Position numbers and translations under genes: made by a program
Assembly: GCA_018334735.1 (NCBI GenBank)
Contig: JAGXLK010000165.1
Span: 1-6,158 of the forward strand
Length of the DNA stretch: 6,158 bases
From: Planctomycetota bacterium
GTDB lineage: Bacteria; Planctomycetota; Brocadiia; SM23-32
Direction of reading: 5' to 3'
In this document: positions 1 to 5,511 of the stretch, one piece after another
Position numbering within the stretch: position 1 is the first letter of the stretch
Layout of the letters: every line of letters starts with the position of its first letter
The notes under the pieces: generated by a model
Databases searched by the model: none
What the model was told of the DNA's origin: nothing
What the model saw: only the letters and a program-made list of their open reading frames with translations

Positions 1-268
1 TCCGTGTTCACAATGATGTCAGCCCCGGCCGCCAGACATGCTTCAAGCCCTCTGGACCATGCATTGGCAAGACCTTTATTGATCCCAAGATCAAGAATAT
101 GGTCAACTCCCTGTTCACGGGCAACCTGTACCGTAGCGTCCGTGCTGCCATCGTTAATCACCAGCGTTTCAATTTCATCAATGCCAGGAATTTGCTCGGG
201 CAAATCTCCAAGAGTTACCGGCAGTGTTTCCTCCTCGTTATAACAGGGATCTGTATGATCAGTTTCAC
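1..268 (-). CDS. Family 2 glycosyltransferase, N-terminal part, apparent frameshift near the start
   Basis: Partial gene running off the left edge. The protein resembles family 2 (GT-A fold) glycosyltransferases of the dolichol-phosphate-mannose-synthase type, which move a sugar from a nucleotide-sugar donor to a lipid or glycan acceptor at the cytoplasmic membrane face. Visible motifs are PCYNEEETLP near the start, VINDGSTDAT about 30 residues later (donor binding), NKGLANAW, and ADIIVNT at the edge, just where the metal-binding DxD is expected. The start is GTG at 266-268 with AAGGGG eight bases upstream. It gives MKLIIQI, the usual opening of this family, but the frame is then broken at 246-248: the run CCC is one base short, so the GTG frame stops at TAA 215-217 after 17 codons, while the family-like frame is open from 245 to the edge and has no start codon before its upstream stop. 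Weak internal starts are TTG at 203 and GTG at 161. Family assignment is firm; whether the gene is intact is not. Confidence -1.
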
Positions 269-276
269 TAAAGGTT

Positions 277-282
277 CCCCTT
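277..282 (-). promoter_or_regulatory. Ribosome binding site of the glycosyltransferase
   Basis: On the minus strand AAGGGG lies eight bases before GTG 268-266. It supports this GTG as the original start, even though the reading frame breaks seven codons later. Confidence -1.
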
Positions 283-311
283 ACGACTGACTAATGGAGT
301 AGGCTAATACA

Positions 312-341
312 AGTTTAGCAACAGATACCGATCCTTTGCAA
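312..341 (-). promoter_or_regulatory. Weak candidate promoter for the glycosyltransferase
   Basis: On the minus strand TTGCAA (341-336) and TAAACT (317-312) are 18 bp apart, each matching the sigma70 consensus at 4 of 6 positions. This would put the RNA start about 35-40 bases before the GTG. The match is weak and could be chance in this AT-richer stretch. Confidence -1.
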
Positions 342-520
342 ATACCGATGCACAAAGCGGACAGATAACAAAAAGTGCTTATTTCCCCTCTGTCACACCA
401 AAATTCCCCGGTCGCGATTTCTGAATTCTCTCGGCTCCGTATGACAACCGTTCGAGAAGAAGCAAAATATCGACCCTGCACCAACCTTTAGCTGCCCCAC
501 AGCCTTGTGGAATGCGCCCC

Positions 521-549
521 TTGCCAGATATCTGAAGAATTGTTATCCT
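521..549 (+). promoter_or_regulatory. Candidate sigma70-type promoter of the AddB-like gene
   Basis: TTGCCA (521-526, 5 of 6 to TTGACA) and TATCCT (544-549, 4 of 6 to TATAAT) are separated by exactly 17 bp. The predicted RNA start near 556 gives a leader of about 50 bases to the ATG at 608. A 5-bp perfect hairpin lies just upstream at 497-510 and a CRP-like dyad just downstream. Bacteria with unusual sigma factors would weaken this call. Confidence -1.
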
Positions 550-557
550 CCATCCCC

Positions 558-573
558 TGTGACCGTTATCACT
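558..573 (+). promoter_or_regulatory. CRP/FNR-like dyad downstream of the promoter
   Basis: TGTGA-CCGTTA-TCACT matches the enteric CRP consensus TGTGA-N6-TCACA at 9 of 10 conserved bases. It lies at about +3 to +18 relative to the predicted RNA start of the nuclease gene, a position where a bound CRP-family protein would be expected to block rather than activate. The match is seen; binding is inference, and the host's CRP-family proteins are unknown. Confidence -1.
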
Positions 574-607
574 AAAAAATCATTCCTTCAAAATATTGCG
601 GTACCCA

Positions 608-3600
608 ATGCATCAAGGAAAAATCTCTGCAGCGCTCTCGTTTCCTGCTCTTCAGGAATCTTTTTTGCGAAAAATAGAGAACGATCTGGGTGGCATAGAC
701 AGACCGATATGGGTAATATGCCCGACGAACCTTTTGCAACAACAGCTCCAACGTGCGCTCGCTCAAGCCACAGACGGGATTATGGGCGTGCGGTTTCTGA
801 CATTGCGGGATGCTGCTCGCCGGCTGGCTTACGAAAATCTCATAAAAACCAGGGGCATTCCACTTCCAAACGGCTCTGCTGAACTGGTAATAGAAAAGAG
901 CCTGGGAAAACTATCAAACGATTCATACTTCGGCTCTTTTCAAGAGTTCTCCGGCAGCGCACGGACGATCCACCGTTCTATTGGTCTGCTCCGGAACTGT
1001 TTGTGGACGCCGGAACGCCTCGCCAGAGCCGCCGAGCTTTGTCCCGAAAATAATCAGCACGCACGTCAACGTCTGCAAGAACTCGCCCAGCTTTGGGAAT
1101 CTTTCCGGTCTTTCAAAAAAGACGCCGGTTTTTTCGATCAGGATGATCTTCTCTGGTATGGGGCTCACCCGCAACAAACTCGAGATCCTGATGAAGCCAT
1201 CCCCGTCCTTCACATTTACGGTTTCTACGACCTTACGCCACTACAGGCCAGATTCGTAAGTCGGCTAATAGCAAATGCGCAGCGAACGACAGCTTATCTT
1301 CTCTACAGCGAGAGAAACGGCGATGTTCCCCGCGGCTTCCGATACGCCACTCCAACTGTGGACTTCTTTCGTAAACTGTTCGGCTCCCGGGAAATTGATT
1401 TCTGTGCTGAGGATTCCGATAAATGCGACCTCTCAAGGCTCAGGAAAAACCTTTTCCCGGACATTACGAAAAACAAATCGCCTGATGTCGATCACGAAAC
1501 GCCCCCTGTCTTTGAGGCCGATGGCTCGGTCCGACTCATACATTGTCCCGGCGAAACAGCCGAAGCTGAAGAAGTGTCCAGGTCCATTCTCCGGATGTTC
1601 AAGAAGAAGCAAAATTTGACTGTCGGCATACTCACGAGAGATTCCAAAGAGACAGCAGTCGAATTCGAAGAGGCCATTAACCGGGCCAGTCTCAGCTACT
1701 ATATGAGCGAGGGCCGGCCCCTCATTGGCGGAAAGGCCGGTCGTATCGTGCTCGGGTTAATCGAACTCGCCAACGGAGAGGCCACCCGCTCCCAGGTACT
1801 GGAACTTCTATCGATCGCCGCCCTTGATCTTCCAGCCGGCCTTCACGCAACCGCTCTCGATAAAATATCCCGGAAAGCTGGTATCGTCCAGGGCTGGGAA
1901 ACCTGGTCAGACCGATTCAAAGAATTTCAAGCGAAACAACTTCAGAAAGCAAACAGCGAGATCGAGGAGGAGAAGAAGCAATCGCTGCAGCGAGAAGCCG
2001 AACTTGCTTCTGTTGCAGCAGAATTTCTGGACTCCTTTCTCGAAGACGTACGGAAGTTAAATAATATCTCAGATTGGGATACGTTGTCCGAACACCTGGC
2101 AAATCTTACACGGCGTTGCGTCGCACCGGACACAGAAGCCCGGCTTGAAATCTTAAAAAGTGTCCGAGAGCTGGCTTGTCTCAACAGCACGGATGTGCCC
2201 GCGGATCTTCTAAAAGCACGCAGAGCGCTCCAACAAAATCTCTCCCAAAAAAACCGCCATAACGCCCGTTTCCAGCACAGTTCCGTAACTTTTACAAGTA
2301 TCATGGGATCGCGAGGAACAATCCACGATATTGTGATCGTCCCCCGGATGGTGGAGAAAAGTTTCCCGCGACAGATACCTGCCGATGCCATACTCGACGA
2401 CTTTCTCCGCCGCACAATGAACAGGCTGGCGGGTAAGTGCGAGGCTGGATCGTTGCCTCTGCGCGAGGAAAGAGCAAAAGAAGAAAGGTACCTGTTCCGA
2501 ATTGCACTTGGATGCGCACGGCGTGGGGTCATTCTCTCATGGCCCCGTATCGAATCATACACCGGCCGCCCCCGTATTGAGTCAAGATTCATCGGGCAGA
2601 GTTGCGAGGCTATTCTGGGGCGTTCTGTGAAATCAGAATGGATTGCTGAAGGAAACCTGGGACAACTTGTCAAACGGGTCTGCATGGAAGCGCCCGGCCA
2701 GCCGGAAGATGGCCTTGACGTTTGGGAATATGATCGCCAGGTATATGAACTTGCCGACCAGGAGGAAGCTACAGCATACAGTTCCGCCATCTCCCAGCAT
2801 TATGAACAGGCCAGTCGTATGGAATCTCACCGTTGGTCTCCTGAACAATTTGGGCGGTGGAGCGGGGCTCTAACTGATGGTGACACTTTGCATCAAGTAA
2901 TGGAAAGCCACGCTCTATTTCATCAACAAATCAGCCCGACCCGTCTTGAAACCTACGCAAAGTGTCCACTCCGCTATTTCTTGAGGTACGTGCTCGGCGC
3001 CGAAGTCCTGGAAGTCCCGGAGGAAGAAACCGAAATTCCCGCTCTGGAATGGGGTTCACTCCTTCACGATCTCTATTGCGAGGTTTATCGCGATCACCTC
3101 GCCGGCACGCAGTTGCGCTCGCTCGATACCGCAAAAATCGAAAAAATTGTTGCGAAGGCATCGGAGGCACTGGATAAACTGGGAGCAGTCTACGCCCGGT
3201 CCCACCCGGCCGCATGGTCCGCAGCGAGATCCCGAGCCCTCACACAACTCAGACGTGTGATCACATACGAAAGCGAAAACAATGTCGAGGCCCTGCCTCG
3301 CCGGTTCGAATTTGCGTTCCAAAAGGTTAATTTTGCCCTGGACCAGGATGGGAAAAAGACCATCACGTTGTACGGGCGGGTCGATCGCATAGATCGGTTG
3401 AAAGGCGGGGGGCTGCAGGTAATCGATTACAAAACGGGAAGTAAAAGAGGGTATCGCAAAAATTCTCTCGAAGGAGGAACTCAACTCCAACTTCCGCTGT
3501 ACCTGCTTTGTACATTAGAAACTCTCCAGGAAAAAGAAGGGCGCGCCAAATATTTTTTCACCCGCGAGTTGAAATTCCTGGACGAGTTCACCGCAGAAAG

Positions 3601-3838
3601 TCTCACTGATAATATCGAAAATCTGCGCCGAGTCGTGGAATTAATACTGGCCGGGGTGCGCGCGGGCGAATTTTTCCCCGTTCCCCACGAAATTTTCCAG
3701 GGCAAGGGCAAATGCGACCGCTATTGCCCATTCCGCACAGTATGCGGGCCGGCGGGGGCAGAACTGGCCGAGATAAAATGGCAGGCCGGAGACCGACAGC
3801 AACAGAAACGCCTGCGGGAACTCTGGCAAATCACCTGA
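608..3838 (+). CDS. AddB/RexB-like protein with C-terminal PD-(D/E)XK nuclease and Fe-S cysteines
   Basis: Predicted 1076-residue relative of AddB/RexB, the helicase-nuclease subunit that processes double-strand DNA ends for recombination in the cytoplasm. Residues 1-260 form a degenerate helicase-like region (VICPTNLL near 40) without the Walker A motif GxxGxGKS/T. Residues 560-660 carry the family blocks MGSRGTIHDIVIVP, VEKSFPR, LPLREERAKEERYLF and LSWPR. A helical, charge-rich segment covers about 443-475. The C-terminal nuclease shows GSLLHDLY (816-823), GRVDRID (924-930), VIDYKTG (catalytic Asp940 and Lys942) and QLQLPLY. Cys786 in YAKCPLRYF with Cys1036, Cys1040 and Cys1046 matches the iron-sulfur staple of AddB-type nucleases. 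Length is typical for the family. ATG 608 was chosen; an in-frame TTG at 596 would add four residues, a stop lies at 560-562, and neither start has a clear ribosome binding site. No AddA/RecB-like partner is in the window. The nuclease call is strong; the pathway role is inferred. Confidence -1.
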   Translation: MHQGKISAALSFPALQESFLRKIENDLGGIDRPIWVICPTNLLQQQLQRALAQATDGIMGVRFLTLRDAARRLAYENLIKTRGIPLPNGSAELVIEKSLGKLSNDSYFGSFQEFSGSARTIHRSIGLLRNCLWTPERLARAAELCPENNQHARQRLQELAQLWESFRSFKKDAGFFDQDDLLWYGAHPQQTRDPDEAIPVLHIYGFYDLTPLQARFVSRLIANAQRTTAYLLYSERNGDVPRGFRYATPTVDFFRKLFGSREIDFCAEDSDKCDLSRLRKNLFPDITKNKSPDVDHETPPVFEADGSVRLIHCPGETAEAEEVSRSILRMFKKKQNLTVGILTRDSKETAVEFEEAINRASLSYYMSEGRPLIGGKAGRIVLGLIELANGEATRSQVLELLSIAALDLPAGLHATALDKISRKAGIVQGWETWSDRFKEFQAKQLQKANSEIEEEKKQSLQREAELASVAAEFLDSFLEDVRKLNNISDWDTLSEHLANLTRRCVAPDTEARLEILKSVRELACLNSTDVPADLLKARRALQQNLSQKNRHNARFQHSSVTFTSIMGSRGTIHDIVIVPRMVEKSFPRQIPADAILDDFLRRTMNRLAGKCEAGSLPLREERAKEERYLFRIALGCARRGVILSWPRIESYTGRPRIESRFIGQSCEAILGRSVKSEWIAEGNLGQLVKRVCMEAPGQPEDGLDVWEYDRQVYELADQEEATAYSSAISQHYEQASRMESHRWSPEQFGRWSGALTDGDTLHQVMESHALFHQQISPTRLETYAKCPLRYFLRYVLGAEVLEVPEEETEIPALEWGSLLHDLYCEVYRDHLAGTQLRSLDTAKIEKIVAKASEALDKLGAVYARSHPAAWSAARSRALTQLRRVITYESENNVEALPRRFEFAFQKVNFALDQDGKKTITLYGRVDRIDRLKGGGLQVIDYKTGSKRGYRKNSLEGGTQLQLPLYLLCTLETLQEKEGRAKYFFTRELKFLDEFTAESLTDNIENLRRVVELILAGVRAGEFFPVPHEIFQGKGKCDRYCPFRTVCGPAGAELAEIKWQAGDRQQQKRLRELWQIT

Positions 3839-3841
3839 GTT

Positions 3842-4951
3842 TCACTCCAGAGGATCGCCCCAATCCGGCACCTCCAGTAGTTCTCCTCCCGCGAGTGCAC
3901 TTTTGTGAGCCATCAACCCCGGAGCCATAAAGCGCACCGCCTGCCAGACGTTGATCCGGGGCAAACGATCGTTGACAATAGAATCGACGAACTCGTGGAC
4001 AAGATAGGCGTGGGAACCGCCATGGCCCCCCAGATCCTCAGCCAATTCGTCAGGAATCGGTTCCCGAAATGCTGTGGTATCCACTTCTTCGACCCCCTCG
4101 GTCGTTAGCCAGCGCTGTCCGCCAAAATCTGACTCAAACGAACCTTCCGTGCCGTAGATGCGGAACGTTTCCTGACATGGTGTTGCCAGACGTCGCATCT
4201 CGGCATGTCGCATTGTTGCACCGTTGCTCAACCGGTAAAGAGCTATCTCATCGCAGAATAAATTCCCGCTGAGAGTATCTTCTCGCCACCAATCGTCACC
4301 GGGATTTTGATAGCCCTGCGCGGAGACATGCGTGACATGAGCCCCCATAATTGAGAGAACGCCACCGGTAGAATGAGTGGGATAAAACATCGGGATACCC
4401 CCGGTTTTATCCGGACCGAATCGGTCCCCCCACCGATTTTTCGCCACGTCAACAAGTCCATGCGAAAGATCGTGGAAATACTCTCCCTCGGCGTACACAA
4501 AATTCCCGAATTCTCCCGCGGCAGCTTTTTGGCGGCAAAACATTGTTTCCGGGCGGAAGAAGGTTGTCTCCCCAAACATATATTTCATGCCGGTCCGTTC
4601 GGCCGTCTCCACAAGCTTATCGCAGAGATCCAGTGCTTCATCCGGGTTGTCGTGGGAATATACCGGAGGTACCGCGCTGTAAACGTGTTTCCCGGCTTCC
4701 ATCGCCTGGATGCATTGTGGGCCGTGCAGCCAGTGCTGGGTTATGATGGAAAGAGCATCCAGATCGCTCTCACACACCGCCTCAAGACTGGGATAGGTCT
4801 CTTCAATACCAAATTGTTTGGCTTTCTGCACCAGCCGTTCGGCGTTAAGATCACAAAGCGCCACGCGGTCCACCTGAGGGTGTTTCTGATACAATTCCAC
4901 AAAAGCGCTTCCAAAACTTCCGACTCCGACCATTCCGACGCTGATTCCCAT
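3842..4951 (-). CDS. Gfo/Idh/MocA family NAD(P)-binding protein, GH109-like motifs
   Basis: Predicted 369-residue cytoplasmic protein of the Gfo/Idh/MocA fold, usually a sugar or inositol oxidoreductase. The N-terminal Rossmann domain has the dinucleotide motif GVGSFG (9-14) and an acidic residue in LCDLN (Asp34) where the adenosine ribose is bound. The usual GKHVxxEKP motif reads GKHVYSAVPP (87-96), so the conserved Glu-Lys pair is replaced. Other blocks are FGETTFFRPE (126-135), EGEYFHDLSHG (155-165), YPTHSTGG (190-197) and GGHGGSHAY (308-316). The AVPP, YPTH and GGHGG motifs recall GH109 NAD-dependent glycosidases, so an NAD-assisted glycosidase, epimerase or lyase is possible. ATG 4951 is chosen because GGAGG lies seven bases upstream and the Rossmann strand starts at residue 3; a GTG at 5077 would add 42 unlike residues with no ribosome binding site. 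No signal peptide is seen. It faces away from an isomerase-like gene, suggesting sugar catabolism; substrate unknown. Confidence -1.
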   Translation of the reverse strand: MGISVGMVGVGSFGSAFVELYQKHPQVDRVALCDLNAERLVQKAKQFGIEETYPSLEAVCESDLDALSIITQHWLHGPQCIQAMEAGKHVYSAVPPVYSHDNPDEALDLCDKLVETAERTGMKYMFGETTFFRPETMFCRQKAAAGEFGNFVYAEGEYFHDLSHGLVDVAKNRWGDRFGPDKTGGIPMFYPTHSTGGVLSIMGAHVTHVSAQGYQNPGDDWWREDTLSGNLFCDEIALYRLSNGATMRHAEMRRLATPCQETFRIYGTEGSFESDFGGQRWLTTEGVEEVDTTAFREPIPDELAEDLGGHGGSHAYLVHEFVDSIVNDRLPRINVWQAVRFMAPGLMAHKSALAGGELLEVPDWGDPLE

Positions 4952-4958
4952 CGCTCTT

Positions 4959-4963
4959 CCTCC
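4959..4963 (-). promoter_or_regulatory. Ribosome binding site deciding the Gfo/Idh/MocA start
   Basis: GGAGG on the minus strand, seven bases before ATG 4951-4949. It rules in this ATG over the longer open frame that begins at GTG 5077. Confidence -1.
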
Positions 4964-4982
4964 GCAGTTTTGTTCCAGAAAG

Positions 4983-5012
4983 AGCATAACCGGATTGATG
5001 GAGAGAATCCAA
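4983..5012 (-). promoter_or_regulatory. Candidate promoter of the Gfo/Idh/MocA gene
   Basis: On the minus strand TTGGAT (5012-5007) and TATGCT (4988-4983) are 18 bp apart, each with 4 of 6 consensus bases. The implied leader is about 25 bases and includes the GGAGG site. Moderate match only. Confidence -1.
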
Positions 5013-5171
5013 TTCAACGTCGCCGAGTACATCCTGCGGTTCTGTCCCAGCACACAAAAACGGCTGACGAAAAACACCGGCTCCGCCTCGGCGATGCGGA
5101 CCGACAGCTACCTGGCATTTTCCGGCATTTGTCCGCCTCAAGTCCCCCTTCGTCCGCCTGAACGGACTCAG

Positions 5172-5232
5172 CTGAACTCGAGTCTCGCGGTCCCGCGAGC
5201 GGACTGGACTTCAGCCGGAGACTGGAGTTCAG
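5172..5232. repeat. Nested inverted and direct repeat cluster with competing hairpins
   Basis: Arm A (5172-5185, CTGAACTCGAGTCT) can pair with B' (5219-5232, AGACTGGAGTTCAG) at 13 of 14 positions, or with B (5201-5214) at 11 of 14 positions. A:B pairing also embraces a perfect 6-bp GC stem CTCGCG-GTCC-CGCGAG at 5184-5199, giving an imperfect hairpin of about 16 pairs over 5172-5214. B and B' are a direct repeat at 18-bp offset (ACTGGACTTCAG and ACTGGAGTTCAG, 11 of 12 identical). No T-run follows on either strand, so this is not an ordinary terminator. A protein-binding array or leader switch is possible. Confidence -1.
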
Positions 5233-5250
5233 AACGCGGTCGACAAGCGG

Positions 5251-5260
5251 GCTTGCAAGC
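5251..5260. promoter_or_regulatory. 10-bp perfect palindrome, candidate operator
   Basis: GCTTGCAAGC is a perfect 10-bp palindrome, preceded by another CAAGC at 5244-5248. Its length and symmetry fit a dimeric repressor half-site pair, such as the LacI-type regulators common at sugar loci, but no regulator gene is present to test this. Confidence -1.
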
Positions 5261-5284
5261 TTACAGAATCACTGACACTAAACG

Positions 5285-5309
5285 AGAGGTTCATATTACG
5301 ACAACCTCT
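5285..5309. repeat. Inverted repeat, 7-bp arms, 11-bp spacer
   Basis: AGAGGTT (5285-5291) and AACCTCT (5303-5309) are perfect inverted copies around an 11-bp AT-rich spacer. The lack of a T-run argues against a terminator. An operator for a dimeric regulator is plausible. Confidence -1.
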
Positions 5310-5373
5310 AAAGACTTTTCCGAAGGAAACTTAAGGAATTTGCGCTTGCTGCAATGGGAACAGCCCCCGGAAT

Positions 5374-5383
5374 TTTCGCGAAA
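5374..5383. promoter_or_regulatory. TTTCGCGAAA palindrome, candidate operator
   Basis: A perfect 10-bp palindrome within ATTTTCGCGAAAT, about 57 bp upstream of the -35 element of the isomerase-like gene. The position suits an activator or upstream repressor site. Function is inferred from symmetry alone. Confidence -1.
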
Positions 5384-5424
5384 TGCCTGACTACCAGAAC
5401 TCGCAGGGACCCACACCGCATATT

Positions 5425-5435
5425 CCTCGGCGAGG
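5425..5435. promoter_or_regulatory. Dyad adjoining the isomerase-gene promoter
   Basis: CCTCG-G-CGAGG is a perfect dyad with a single central base, ending four bases before the -35 element TTGAAA. A regulator bound here would touch RNA polymerase. The site is short, so chance cannot be excluded. Confidence -1.
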
Positions 5436-5439
5436 ACGC

Positions 5440-5468
5440 TTGAAATATCGGGATCGGCGCGTTATAAG
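5440..5468 (+). promoter_or_regulatory. Strong sigma70-type promoter of the isomerase-like gene
   Basis: TTGAAA (5440-5445, 5 of 6) and TATAAG (5463-5468, 5 of 6) are separated by the ideal 17 bp. The predicted RNA start near 5475 leaves a leader of about 36 bases that includes the AAGGAGG ribosome binding site. This is the best promoter in the window. Confidence -1.
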
Positions 5469-5499
5469 ACAAAGTCCTGTGGAGTCCATTTAGATTTTG

Positions 5500-5506
5500 A
5501 AGGAGG
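5500..5506 (+). promoter_or_regulatory. Ribosome binding site of the isomerase-like gene
   Basis: AAGGAGG, a near-perfect Shine-Dalgarno sequence, is five bases before ATG 5512. It fixes this start and suggests efficient translation. Confidence -1.
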
Positions 5507-5511
5507 ACATC

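Larger units (their letters stand above)
269..607. other. Divergent intergenic region between glycosyltransferase and nuclease genes
   Basis: This 339-bp stretch is AT-richer than its neighbours and holds no convincing gene; the short open frames in it have no ribosome binding site or family-like sequence. It contains two copies of ATACCGAT (325-332 and 342-349, 17 bp apart), a small perfect hairpin CCACA-GCCT-TGTGG at 497-510, a sigma70-like promoter at 521-549 and a CRP-like dyad at 558-573. No rho-independent terminator is seen, as expected between divergent genes. Confidence -1.
4952..5511. other. Divergent regulatory region, inverted-repeat rich
   Basis: This 560-bp stretch separates the divergent Gfo/Idh/MocA and isomerase-like genes and has no supported gene. 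From left to right it holds the minus-strand promoter (4983-5012), two GTCCGCCT copies (5131-5138, 5152-5159), a small hairpin GTCCG-CCTGAA-CGGAC (5152-5167), a nested repeat cluster (5172-5232), the palindrome GCTTGCAAGC (5251-5260), a dyad with 7-bp arms (5285-5309), the palindrome TTTCGCGAAA (5374-5383), a dyad CCTCG-G-CGAGG (5425-5435) and the plus-strand promoter (5440-5468). The density of symmetric elements suggests shared operators or leader structures. Confidence -1.

Noticed and set aside
246..250. Programmed ribosomal frameshift in the glycosyltransferase
   Set aside because: No slippery heptamer, and family 2 glycosyltransferases are not known to use recoding at this point; an error or mutation is simpler.
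281..484. Minus-strand open frame of 67 codons upstream of the glycosyltransferase
   Set aside because: No ribosome binding site and a low-complexity, non-family-like sequence; it overlaps the glycosyltransferase leader signals.
505..882. 125-codon plus-strand open frame overlapping the nuclease start
   Set aside because: It is out of frame with the conserved AddB-like sequence and its product has no domain-like features.
1942..2790. 282-codon open frame antisense to the nuclease gene
   Set aside because: Very Ser/Arg-rich shadow of a well-supported gene; no ribosome binding site or recognisable domain.
4952..5077. 42-residue N-terminal extension of the Gfo/Idh/MocA protein from GTG 5077
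   Set aside because: The GGAGG site and the Rossmann strand both point to ATG 4951, and the predicted promoter lies inside the extension.
4373..5161. 262-codon plus-strand open frame antisense to the Gfo/Idh/MocA gene
   Set aside because: Complement of a well-motivated gene; His- and Arg-rich shadow sequence without a ribosome binding site.
5184..5199. GC-rich hairpin CTCGCG-GTCC-CGCGAG as a rho-independent terminator
   Set aside because: No T-run follows on either strand and it lies between divergent genes, where no terminator is needed.
4995..5390. 131-codon plus-strand open frame in the divergent region
   Set aside because: No ribosome binding site, no domain-like sequence, and it runs through the inverted repeats.
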